Shown here: positions 35,632-43,095 of the stretch, piece after piece | Position numbering within the stretch: position 1 is the first letter of the stretch | Layout: each line of letters opens with the position of its first letter | Source: Alphaproteobacteria bacterium | Lineage (GTDB): Bacteria > Pseudomonadota > Alphaproteobacteria > Bin95 | Reading direction: 5' to 3' | Assembly: GCA_022825195.1 (NCBI GenBank) | Contig: JAJDYL010000126.1 | Coordinates: forward strand, 1-47,650 | Length of the DNA stretch: 47,650 bases | The notes under the pieces: generated by a model | What the model saw: the letters and a program-made list of their open reading frames with translations, nothing else | The model's database searches: none | Told to the model about the DNA's origin: nothing | Position numbers and translations under genes: made by a program

Positions 35632-36512
35632 GCCTGCCCGTATGGCGTTCGCTGCTGTTCATCCCGGCGACGGCGCAGAAGTTCATCGAAAAGGGGCCGG
35701 GCGTCGGCGCCGACGGGCTGATCCTCGACCTGGAGGACTCCGTCGCGGCCAACGCCAAGGAGGCCGCCCGCGCCGACGCGCCGGACATCGTGCGCGGCTT
35801 CGCGGCCAGGGGCATCGACACGCTGGTGCGCATCAACCGCCCCTGGCGGCTCGCCGTGCGCGACCTGGAGGCGATCGTCATTCCGGAGCTCACCGCCCTG
35901 CTCTGCCCGATGGTGGACAGCGCCGAGCACATCGTCGCGCTCAGCCGGACGGTCGCCGAGCTCGAGGCCGAACGCGGCATGCCGGCGGGGCAGGTGCGGC
36001 TCTGCATCGCCGTGGAGACGGCCAAGGGCTATCTCAACCTCCGCGAGATCGCCCATGCCGACCCGCGCAGCGTCTCGCTGTCGCTCGGCTCGGAGGATTT
36101 CGGCCTTTCCATGGGCATGATCGCCGACGAGGAAACGCTCTACGGGCTGAAGCAGCAGGTGGTCGCCTGCGCGGCGGAAGCGGGGCTGCTGCCGATGGGC
36201 TTCGTCGGCTCCATCGCCGAGTTCCGGGACATCGAGGGCTTCCGGCGCATCGTCCGCCGGTCGAAGAAGATGGGCCTGCGCGGCGCATCCTGCATCCACC
36301 CGAACCAGGTGCGGGTCTGCAACGAGGAGTTCGGCCCGACCGGGGCGGAGGTCGAAGAGGCCCGGCGCGTGGTCGAGGCCTATGACGAGGCGCTGGCGCG
36401 CGGCGAGGGCGCCATCACCGTGGACGGCAAGATGGTGGACGTGCCGGTCGCCGAACGCGCCAAGGCCGTGCTCCGCTTCGCCGACGCGCTGGCGGCGCGG
36501 CAGGCCCGCTGA
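35628..36512 (+). CDS. HpcH/HpaI-CitE family lyase (malyl-/citramalyl-CoA lyase-like)
   Basis: A 294-residue TIM-barrel lyase that cleaves 3-hydroxy-acyl-CoA esters such as malyl-CoA or citramalyl-CoA to acetyl-CoA plus a 2-oxo acid, or the reverse. Motifs are RSLLFIPATAQKFIEKG at the N-terminus, LDLEDSVA (34-40), the metal ligand Glu130 in CIAVETAKG, the second ligand in LGSEDFGLSMG, and SCIHPNQV near 220. It is translationally coupled to the preceding CoA-transferase gene. This pair is separated from the lyase-unrelated chrA gene by convergent orientation, with 4 bases between stops. Confidence 0.93.
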   Translation: MSLPVWRSLLFIPATAQKFIEKGPGVGADGLILDLEDSVAANAKEAARADAPDIVRGFAARGIDTLVRINRPWRLAVRDLEAIVIPELTALLCPMVDSAEHIVALSRTVAELEAERGMPAGQVRLCIAVETAKGYLNLREIAHADPRSVSLSLGSEDFGLSMGMIADEETLYGLKQQVVACAAEAGLLPMGFVGSIAEFRDIEGFRRIVRRSKKMGLRGASCIHPNQVRVCNEEFGPTGAEVEEARRVVEAYDEALARGEGAITVDGKMVDVPVAERAKAVLRFADALAARQAR

Positions 36513-36516
36513 CGGC

Positions 36517-37836
36517 TCAGACGCCCGCTGCGAAGAGGGCGAGGCCGGCCAGTGCGGCGAGCGCGAGCGTGCGGAAGGCGCCGAGCCGCAGGACGAAGAG
36601 CGCGGCGGCGGCGAGCACGGCCAGTGCGAGCGCCTTGATGTCGAGGCTCGCCGGGTCCGGCAGATAGACGGAGACGGGGCCCGCTTCGGTCCGCGCGCCT
36701 TCCGCGAACAGCACATTGAGCGCGAACCAGGCCGAGAGGTTGGCGATCACGCCCACCACGGCTGCCGTCACGCCGGCGAGCGCGGCCTGCAGGCCGGGCC
36801 GGCCCCTCAGCCGCTCGACATGCGGGGCGCCCGCGAAGATGAACAGGAAACAGGGCGCGAAGGTGACCCAGAGCGTGAGCCCCGCGCCCAGCAGCCCCGC
36901 GACGAGCGGGTCGAGCCCGCCCGCCTCGCGCCAGGCCGCGAGGAAGCCGACAAATTCCACCACCAGGATGAGCGGCCCGGGCGTCGTCTCCGCGAGCCCG
37001 AGCGCGTCCAGCATCTCGCCGGGCGCGAGCCATCCCCTCGCCGCGACGGCCTCCTGTGCGACCCAGGAAAGCACGGCATAGGCGCCGCCGAAGGTCAGCA
37101 CCGCCATCTTCGAGAAGAAGACCGCGATGCCGGTGAACACATGCCCGCCGCCGAGCCAGGCGAGCAGCAGGGCGGTCGGCAGCAGCCACGCCGCCAGCAG
37201 GACGAGCGCCAGCCTGCCCGTGCGGGGCGCGGCCCGCGGGCGGGCCGGGGGCGCCGCCTCCGCGCTCCCGGTCCCTTTGCGGCGGAGCGCCGTGGCGCCG
37301 CCCGCCAGCGCCGCCGCGGCGATGACGGCCGGAAAGGGCGCGTCGAAGAGGAAGAGCGCCGCGAACGCCCCGCCGGCCAGCGCCCAGGCGAAACCGTCGC
37401 TGAGCGCGCGTGCGCCGATCCGGAGCAGCGCCTCGACCACCAGCGCCAGCACCGCCGCCTTGACGCCGAGAAAGGCCGCCTCGACCGCCGGCAGCCGCCC
37501 GTAGAGCGCATAGACCGCCGCCAGCACGGCCATCACGACCGCGCCGGGCAGGATGAACAGGATGCCGGCCGCAAGGCCGCCGCGTATGCCGTGCAGCAGC
37601 CAGCCGGTATAGGTGGCGAGCTGCTGCGCCTCCGGCCCCGGCAGCAGCATGCAGAAATTGAGCGCATGGAGGAAGCGCGGCTCGTCGAGCCAGCGCTTCT
37701 CCTCCACCGCCACGCGGTGCATGAGGGCGATCTGCGCCGCCGGCCCGCCGAAGCTGGCGAACCCGATCCGCGTCCAGGCGGCGAGCGCCTCCCGGAACGG
37801 GACGGGCGCGGCCGGCGGCGGCGCCTCTCCGCTCAG
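36517..37836 (-). CDS. chrA: Chromate transporter, bidomain ChrA
   Basis: A 439-residue two-domain CHR membrane protein with about ten to twelve hydrophobic segments. The N-domain has LNFCMLLPGPEAQQLATYTGW and the C-domain the matching FFSKMAVLTFGGAYAVL and GLAETTPGPLILVVEFVGF. ChrA exports chromate from the cytosol. The first ATG would cut off the conserved FASFGGPAAQIALMHR segment, so the true start is upstream. The likeliest start is a CTG at 37836 that overlaps the TGA of the glutaredoxin-DinB gene by four bases (CTGA), implying coupling. The residues between 37723 and 37836 are read from the open frame. Confidence 0.88.
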   Translation of the reverse strand: MSGEAPPPAAPVPFREALAAWTRIGFASFGGPAAQIALMHRVAVEEKRWLDEPRFLHALNFCMLLPGPEAQQLATYTGWLLHGIRGGLAAGILFILPGAVVMAVLAAVYALYGRLPAVEAAFLGVKAAVLALVVEALLRIGARALSDGFAWALAGGAFAALFLFDAPFPAVIAAAALAGGATALRRKGTGSAEAAPPARPRAAPRTGRLALVLLAAWLLPTALLLAWLGGGHVFTGIAVFFSKMAVLTFGGAYAVLSWVAQEAVAARGWLAPGEMLDALGLAETTPGPLILVVEFVGFLAAWREAGGLDPLVAGLLGAGLTLWVTFAPCFLFIFAGAPHVERLRGRPGLQAALAGVTAAVVGVIANLSAWFALNVLFAEGARTEAGPVSVYLPDPASLDIKALALAVLAAAALFVLRLGAFRTLALAALAGLALFAAGV

Positions 37837-38585
37837 CCGTCCCAGACCTGCTCGGGAAGCGGCAGGCCGCGGAAATCCTCGTCGCCCAGCGGTCCGTCGG
37901 TCTCGATGCCGAGCATGTCGTGGATCAGCATCAGCTGCCTGACATGCTGGGCCGGGTGCCAGACGGTGCGCTCGAACACCTCATGCAGCGCGTGCGCGCC
38001 GTAATAGGTGTCCACCGGATCCGGCTTCGTTCCCGATTCCCACCAGCGGGCGACGCGCGCCCGCACCTCTTCGCCATAGGCCACGATGTCGGCGACGGTC
38101 TGCATGTCGTCCGGCGGCGGCGCCGTCAGCGCCTCGTAGTTCACCGGGCGGCCGCTCTCCATCGCCGAAACGGTCGCGTCGGCGATGTTGAAGATGTGGT
38201 GGAACAGGACCCGGTAGGCGCGGTCCCGTCCGGGCAGATTGTCGCCGAGCCGGTCGTCCGGCACCTGCGCGATGAAGCGGGCGGCGGCGTCCAGCACCAT
38301 GTCCAGCTTCGCCGCAAGCTCGGGCATGGACAGCTCCGGCCCCACATCCTCGTCGAGGCCGAGAAAGGCCACCACGTCCGAGATCGCCTGGGCGAACACG
38401 AAATCCTTGCCGCGCGAGACCACCGGGATCGACCGCGCGCCCAGTTCGCGCAGCTGGTCCATGCCCGTCGGGTGCGTCGTCACGTCTATGCTGTCGAACT
38501 CGATCCCACGGACCGAGAGGAACTCCTTGGTTCTCAGGCAGCTGGTTCAGCCGGGCCGCCAGAAAACCCTGATTGCCTCGCTCAT
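37833..38585 (-). CDS. Glutaredoxin-DinB fusion with in-frame UGA at the redox-active position (putative selenoprotein)
   Basis: The ATG at 38585 has AAAGGAGG seven bases upstream. The frame reads MSEAIRVFWRPG-UGA-TSCLRTKEFL and continues without further stops to 37833, 250 codons. Residues 1-75 are a glutaredoxin-like domain (cis-Pro region ARSIPVVSRG). The UGA is codon 13 (38547-38549), exactly where the nucleophilic first Cys of C-x-x-C should be, with Cys16 intact. Residues about 85-250 are a DinB-like four-helix domain with His pairs in LFHHIFN and WHPAQH as likely metal ligands. Either UGA encodes selenocysteine or the allele is a fresh TGC/TGT-to-TGA nonsense mutation. A GTG at 38483 could restart a truncated product. 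It overlaps chrA by four bases. Confidence 0.75.
38513..38538 (-). promoter_or_regulatory. SECIS-like hairpin downstream of the in-frame UGA
   Basis: In the mRNA, nucleotides 9-34 after the UGA fold as CC/GG, GA/UC and GAAC/GUUC paired blocks. A small internal loop and one bulged C separate the blocks, and a six-base apical loop, CAAGGA, closes the structure. Apical-loop Gs fall 21-22 bases from the UGA, inside the range known for bacterial SECIS elements. The lower stem is short, so this is only a candidate. Confidence 0.4.
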
Positions 38586-38714
38586 GCGCGTTCCTCCTTT
38601 GCCGTCGCGCGGTCCATCATAAGCGCATCGCCCGCGCCGGGCCACGGTTTCGCGGCAGGCCCTGTCCGGCAGCGATTCGGCGGGCGGAACCGCCCCGCCG
38701 GCGCGCGGCCGCCG

Positions 38715-39134
38715 TCAACTGCGGGCCGCGGCCTTCGGGGCGGGCTTGCGGCGCCATGCGAGGCGGCGGCCGCGCTGGAGGCCGTGGCGTTTCAGGAAGC
38801 GGTGCAATGCGGTCGCGCCGAAGAGGAGACCTTCGGCGGCGAGCGCCCGCTGCAGTGCGCGGACGGAGAGGTCCGGCCGGTCCTCCAGAAGGCGGAAAAT
38901 CCGCTCCCGCTCCGGCTCGGTCCGCGACGGGCGGCCGCTCTTCGGGTCGTCGCGCAGGTGGCCGCGCCGCCGGTAGCGCCGGATCCACCGCCAGACGCTG
39001 GTCTCGCCCACCTCGAAAAGCTGGGCCGCGGCCCGGCCGGTCATCCCCTTCTCCAGCACCGCGGCGACCGCCCGGCGGCGCAAGTCCTGGCCGACGGGCC
39101 TGCCCCGTCTCCGCTCCGTCAATTCATCCGTCAT
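38715..39134 (-). CDS. IS630-type helix-turn-helix protein without a transposase catalytic domain
   Basis: A 139-residue, very basic protein made only of the paired HTH domains seen at the N-terminus of IS630/Tc1-type transposases. The segment RRRAVAAVLEKGMTGRAAAQLFEVGETSVWRWIRRYRRRG forms HTH 1, followed by DPKSGRPSRTEPERERI and a second HTH with FGATALHRFLKRHGLQRGR. It ends in an Arg/Lys-Ala tail, and no DDE domain follows. GGAGG precedes the ATG at 39134. It is either a domesticated DNA-binding protein or an old transposase remnant; its intact frame and ribosome site favour the first. About 130 bases of non-coding sequence separate it from the glutaredoxin-DinB gene. Confidence 0.8.
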   Translation of the reverse strand: MTDELTERRRGRPVGQDLRRRAVAAVLEKGMTGRAAAQLFEVGETSVWRWIRRYRRRGHLRDDPKSGRPSRTEPERERIFRLLEDRPDLSVRALQRALAAEGLLFGATALHRFLKRHGLQRGRRLAWRRKPAPKAAARS

Positions 39135-39535
39135 CCGTTCCTCCCCGGCCGCGCCCGGCCCTGCTGTCTTCTCCAAAGGAACATTGCGCGCCGGCGCCCG
39201 GCCGGCGCGCGCAGCTTCCCCGTCTGCCGCCCGCGGCGCTTTCAGCCGCCCAAATCCCGTCGCATGGCCGCAATGCGGCTCGATTCACCAGGTCATTGTT
39301 CCTGTTTTATCCTTGTGTGAGCAGGGTATTAGTGTATATTTTCCCGAATTGCAACCTCTGGAAAGAAAATATCCACAGGGCGCACAGCGTCCCGCCCTCC
39401 GGAGCGGGGAAGCCGGGGCCTCGCGCGGCGGAGGCGGCGGGGCCGAAGCCCGGACGCGGTTTCGACAAGCCGATTGCGGCCCGCCCCTCCGTGCCCTAAC
39501 CTCGCCCGAGGAGCGGAGAGGGGGTTCCCGACGCG
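39135..39535. other. Intergenic region upstream of the TRAP operon, with an AT-rich promoter-like patch
   Basis: About 400 bases without a gene between the divergent HTH gene and dctQ. Positions 39290-39375 are strikingly AT-rich for this genome. A promoter-like pair, TTGTGT (39313-39318) and TATATT (39335-39340) with a 16-base spacer and TG extension, points toward the TRAP genes and would leave a leader of about 190 bases. Confidence 0.5.
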
Positions 39536-40096
39536 ATGTCATTCCCGGCAATGCTCGAAAGGCTCGAGACCGGGCTCGCCTGGGTGAACGACGGCATGAT
39601 GGTGGGCCTGAAGTGGCTCGCCATCGTTCTCCTCGCCATCATGCTCATCATTGTCGATATCGCCGTGTTCATGCGCTACGTGATGAACGACGCGCTCGCC
39701 TGGTCGGAAGAGATCGCCAAGTTCGTCATGGTGTGGCTCACCTTCTTCGTGGCGCCGATCGGCTTGCGCATGGGCGCGCATGTCGGCATCGAGGTGATCC
39801 TCGGCCAGTTGCGCGGGCGGCTGCGGCAGTTCCTCATCATGATGATCTTCGCCGGCATCATCGCGCTCATGGTGGTGTTCATAAAGGAAGGGGCGTTCAT
39901 GACCTGGAACGCCCGCATCCAGCGCGCCTCGACGATCGATATCTCGATCTTCTACGTCTATATCTGCATGCCCGTCGGCAGCTTCGCCGTCGCGATGGTG
40001 GCGCTGGAATACATGGTCAACGCGCTCCGGGGCGTCATAGACCCGGCCAATGCGCGGCCGACGCTCTCGCAGCAGGACGCGGTCGGCGCGGAATAA
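39536..40096 (+). CDS. dctQ: TRAP transporter small permease (DctQ)
   Basis: A 186-residue inner-membrane protein with four hydrophobic segments (about 22-45, 58-80, 98-120, 138-165). The family-typical AWSEEIAKFVMVWLTFFVAPIGLRMGAHVGIE segment runs over residues about 60-90. It forms the membrane complex with DctM for sodium-driven uptake of an organic acid delivered by DctP. GGAGAGGGGG precedes the ATG. It is first of three genes, 21 bases before dctM. Confidence 0.95.
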   Translation: MSFPAMLERLETGLAWVNDGMMVGLKWLAIVLLAIMLIIVDIAVFMRYVMNDALAWSEEIAKFVMVWLTFFVAPIGLRMGAHVGIEVILGQLRGRLRQFLIMMIFAGIIALMVVFIKEGAFMTWNARIQRASTIDISIFYVYICMPVGSFAVAMVALEYMVNALRGVIDPANARPTLSQQDAVGAE

Positions 40097-40117
40097 CGGG
40101 GGCAGCGGGCGGAATCC

Positions 40118-41428
40118 ATGGGCGTCACCTTCTTCTGGATATTCCTCGCCGCGATGTTCATCGGCATGCCGATCGTCTTCGCGCTCGGCTTCGCGCCGAT
40201 GGTCGGCTTCCTGCTGGCGGAGAAGCCGATCTTCCTGAAGATGCTCTTCCAGCGCACCTTCGCCGGCATCCACCAGTTCCCGCTGCTGGCGATCCCGTTC
40301 TTCATCCTGACCGGCGAGGTGATGAACCGGGCCGGCATCACGATGAGCCTGGTGAACTTCGCGAACACGCTGGTCGGCCACCTGCGCGGCGGCCTCGCGC
40401 ATGTCAACATCGTCACCAGCATGCTGTTCGCCGGCATCAGCGGCTCCGCCGTCGCGGACACCTCGGCGGTCGGCTCGATCCTGATCCCGGCGATGGAGAA
40501 GGACGGCTACAGCCGCAAATTCGCCGCCGCCATCACCGCCGCCTCCTCGGTCATCGGCCCGATCATCCCGCCAAGCCTCATCATGGTGGTCTATGCCTTC
40601 ATCATGAATGTCTCGGTGGCGGGGCTGTTCGCCGCCGGGCTCATTCCGGGGCTCATGGTGGGCTTCATGCTGATGTCGGTGACCGGCATCATTTCCAAGC
40701 GCCGCAACTACCCGAAGGCGCACAGCCGCGCGACCGTCAAGGAGGTCGGCACTGCGGCCTGGGGCGCGGTGCTGCCGCTGATGACGCCGGTCATCATCCT
40801 GGGCGGCATCCTGGGCGGCATCTTCACGCCCACCGAATCTGCGGCGGCGGCGGCCTTCTACGCGCTGTTCATCAGCCTCATCGTGCTGCGCACCCTGAAG
40901 TTCCGGGACCTGCCGGACCTGTTCCTCCACGCGGCCGTCACCTCCGGCGCGATCCTGCTCATTATCGGCACGGCGACGGCGTTCGCCGCCATCGCCAGCC
41001 TCTCGCAGGTGCCGGTCCATCTCTCCAGTTTCTTCTTCAGCATCACAAAAGACCCGCTGCTGCTGCTGTTCTTCATCAACGTGCTGCTGCTGATCGTCGG
41101 CATGTTCCTCGACGCGGGGCCGGCCATCCTGATCCTCGGCCCGATCCTGGCGCCGACCATGACGGGCCTCGGCGTCGATCCGCTCCACTTCGCGGTCATC
41201 ATGTGCATCAACCTCACGATCGGCCTGGCGACGCCGCCGATGGGGCTGATCCTGTTCGTTGCGTCCAGCATCTCGCGATTGCGGGTCGAAGTGATCGCGC
41301 TCGAAATGCTGCCGCTGCTGGCGGTGGAAATCCTGGCGATCTTCGTCGTCACCTATTTTCCCGTCATCTCCATGTCGCTGCCCTACTGGCTCGGCTTCGC
41401 CAGGAACGCGCCAAGCTTCTTTGTGTGA
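40118..41428 (+). CDS. dctM: TRAP transporter large permease (DctM)
   Basis: A 436-residue polytopic membrane protein and the transport subunit of the TRAP system. Family segments are FIGMPIVFALGFAPMVGFLL near the N-terminus, the AGISGSAVADTSAVGSILIPAM region, IGPIIPPSLIMVVYAF, and GLATPPMGLILFVA towards the C-terminus. The length is typical. It lies between dctQ and dctP in one operon; an 81-base gap before dctP contains a strong ribosome site. Confidence 0.97.
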   Translation: MGVTFFWIFLAAMFIGMPIVFALGFAPMVGFLLAEKPIFLKMLFQRTFAGIHQFPLLAIPFFILTGEVMNRAGITMSLVNFANTLVGHLRGGLAHVNIVTSMLFAGISGSAVADTSAVGSILIPAMEKDGYSRKFAAAITAASSVIGPIIPPSLIMVVYAFIMNVSVAGLFAAGLIPGLMVGFMLMSVTGIISKRRNYPKAHSRATVKEVGTAAWGAVLPLMTPVIILGGILGGIFTPTESAAAAAFYALFISLIVLRTLKFRDLPDLFLHAAVTSGAILLIIGTATAFAAIASLSQVPVHLSSFFFSITKDPLLLLFFINVLLLIVGMFLDAGPAILILGPILAPTMTGLGVDPLHFAVIMCINLTIGLATPPMGLILFVASSISRLRVEVIALEMLPLLAVEILAIFVVTYFPVISMSLPYWLGFARNAPSFFV

Positions 41429-41509
41429 AGCGGCGGGTGAAGGCTTGACCGTGCCGGGCCGGCTACGACACACTTGCCGTTTCAGGCGCTTCCGCAGGGA
41501 GGAAGGAAA

Positions 41510-42565
41510 ATGAAGAAACATACGGAGTTACTTGCTTCGGTCGGGCTCGGTCTGGCCGTTGCGCTCGGCGGAGCCGGCATGGCCGGCGCGGCGGACACGA
41601 CCATCAAGATCTGCCATATCGGCTCGACCGACGACGAGGACCACAAGGGCGCGCTCGTCTTCGAGAACTTCATCGAGTCCCAGACCAACGGCGCGGTGGA
41701 GGTCGAGATCTATCCCGGCGGCCAGCTTTGCGGCAATTTCCGCCAGTGCCTCGAATCGGTCCAGCTCGGCACCTGCGAGATCACCGGCACGACCGTCGGC
41801 GGCATCGCCAACATCTTCCCGGAAATCCAGGTCACCGACCTGCCCTACATTTTCCCGAACGACCGCGTCGCCGAGAAGGTGATGAAGAGCCCGTTCATGG
41901 ACGAGGTTCGCAAGGCGGTTCTGGAGAAGACGGGCACGCTCCGTCTCATGGGCCTCAACAATACCGGCGGATGGCGCGACTTCTTCACCATCGACGTGAC
42001 CATCAGGACGCCGGCCGACCTTGCGGGCGTGAAGATGCGCACCATCGAGTCGCCGCTGCAGGTCGAGATGGTCAACCTGATGGGCGGCAACCCGACGCCG
42101 ATTCCGTGGCAGGAGCTCTACACCTCGCTCGCCACCGGCGTCGTCATCGGCACCAAGAACGGCATCACCGACATCGTGAACATGAAGTTCCACGAGTTCC
42201 TGAACCGGGTGACGCTCGACCATCACGCCTACATGTTCCTGTTCTGGTGGATGAACGACGACTTCCTGCAGGGCCTTTCGGACGATCTGAAGCGGGTCGT
42301 CGCGGCGGGCTTCCACCACATGACCTCGATGGCCTCGGACGATCCGAAGTTCACGGCGCTCGCCGGCTATGCGGCCTTCAAGGAGCGCGGCGGCCAGGTC
42401 TATGTGCCGACGCCGGAGGAAAAGGCGCAGTTCGTCGAGTCCGTCCAGCCGCTGAAGCAGTGGTATGTGGAGCGCTTCGGCGACAAGTGGCTGAAGCTGC
42501 TTGAGGCATCCATCGCCCAGGCGGAGAAGGAAATCGAAGAGGAGGACATGCGGCTGCTCAACTAG
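41510..42565 (+). CDS. dctP: TRAP transporter solute-binding protein (DctP)
   Basis: A 351-residue periplasmic receptor. The Sec signal peptide MKKHTELLASVGLGLAVALG... is likely cut at MAGAA-DTT, near residue 27. DctP-family features are the conserved Arg/Asn region in LAGVKMRTIESPLQVEMVN and the GGNPTPIPWQELYTSLATGV segment, where the Arg (KMRT) normally binds the ligand carboxylate. GGGAGGAAGG precedes the ATG. The ligand is unknown, although the neighbouring RidA and FAD-oxidase genes suggest a hydroxy or amino acid. The operon ends in a strong terminator 24 bases downstream. Confidence 0.96.
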   Translation: MKKHTELLASVGLGLAVALGGAGMAGAADTTIKICHIGSTDDEDHKGALVFENFIESQTNGAVEVEIYPGGQLCGNFRQCLESVQLGTCEITGTTVGGIANIFPEIQVTDLPYIFPNDRVAEKVMKSPFMDEVRKAVLEKTGTLRLMGLNNTGGWRDFFTIDVTIRTPADLAGVKMRTIESPLQVEMVNLMGGNPTPIPWQELYTSLATGVVIGTKNGITDIVNMKFHEFLNRVTLDHHAYMFLFWWMNDDFLQGLSDDLKRVVAAGFHHMTSMASDDPKFTALAGYAAFKERGGQVYVPTPEEKAQFVESVQPLKQWYVERFGDKWLKLLEASIAQAEKEIEEEDMRLLN

Positions 42566-42589
42566 CGGCGCCGCACTTCCCGCGAGTTC

Positions 42590-42626
42590 GCCCGCGGCCG
42601 GCGCCTGCCGGCCGCGGGTTTTCTTT
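42590..42626 (+). terminator. Rho-independent terminator of the TRAP operon
   Basis: A perfect 12-bp GC stem (42590-42601 with 42606-42617), loop GCCT, followed by TTTTCTTTT. A textbook intrinsic terminator placed just after dctP. Confidence 0.93.
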
Positions 42627-42714
42627 TGCCGGACGCCGGGACGCCGTGTCCGCCCGCGCCCGTTATGCTATCTCTCGGCCGATACCCGTTCGCCCCGGGG
42701 AGAAAGGAAACGCC

Positions 42715-43095
42715 ATGCTGACGAGACGCACTCCCGACACCGTCCACGCCCCGCGCGGTTATTCGCACTCGGTGGAAGCGCCGGCGGGCGCAAGCTGGGT
42801 CCATATTTCGGGCCAGGTGGGCATCCGGCCCGACGGCACTCTCGTCGAGGACGCGCGCGGCCAGATCGACCAGGTCTGGGTGAATCTCGGCCTGCAACTG
42901 GAAGCGGCGGGCCTCTCCAGGGAGAATATCGTCAAGGTCAACGTGTTCCTCACCCGCCGCGAGGACATCGACTATTACCGCGAGAGCCGGGGCGCCTTTC
43001 TCGGCGACAAGCCGCCGGCTTCCACCTTGCTGTTCGTGGCGGGCCTGGCGGACCCGGCGATGGTGGTCGAAATCGAGGCGATCTGCGCCAAATGA
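42715..43095 (+). CDS. RidA-family enamine/imine deaminase-like protein
   Basis: A 126-residue YjgF/YER057c/UK114-family protein that, in its active members, hydrolyses reactive enamines and imines from PLP or flavin enzymes. The fold is recognisable from WVHISGQVGIRPDGTLVEDARGQIDQVWVNL and VKVNVFLTRREDIDYYRE. The catalytic Arg of true RidA, normally in an R-x-x-V-x-V motif near residue 105, is not obvious here (PPASTLLFVAGLADP), so this may be another Rid subgroup. AAAGGAAA precedes the ATG. It overlaps the FAD oxidase gene by four bases (ATGA). Confidence 0.88.
   Translation: MLTRRTPDTVHAPRGYSHSVEAPAGASWVHISGQVGIRPDGTLVEDARGQIDQVWVNLGLQLEAAGLSRENIVKVNVFLTRREDIDYYRESRGAFLGDKPPASTLLFVAGLADPAMVVEIEAICAK

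Noticed and set aside
36517..37722. chrA starting at the first ATG
   Set aside because: The frame upstream encodes the conserved first helix region of ChrA (FASFGGPAAQIAL), so this ATG is internal.
37833..38483. DinB protein starting at the GTG at 38483 as the complete gene
   Set aside because: It would begin in the middle of a glutaredoxin fold (the residues before GTG are the matching beta-strand), with no ribosome site, whereas the ATG at 38585 has a near-perfect one. It remains possible as a restart product.
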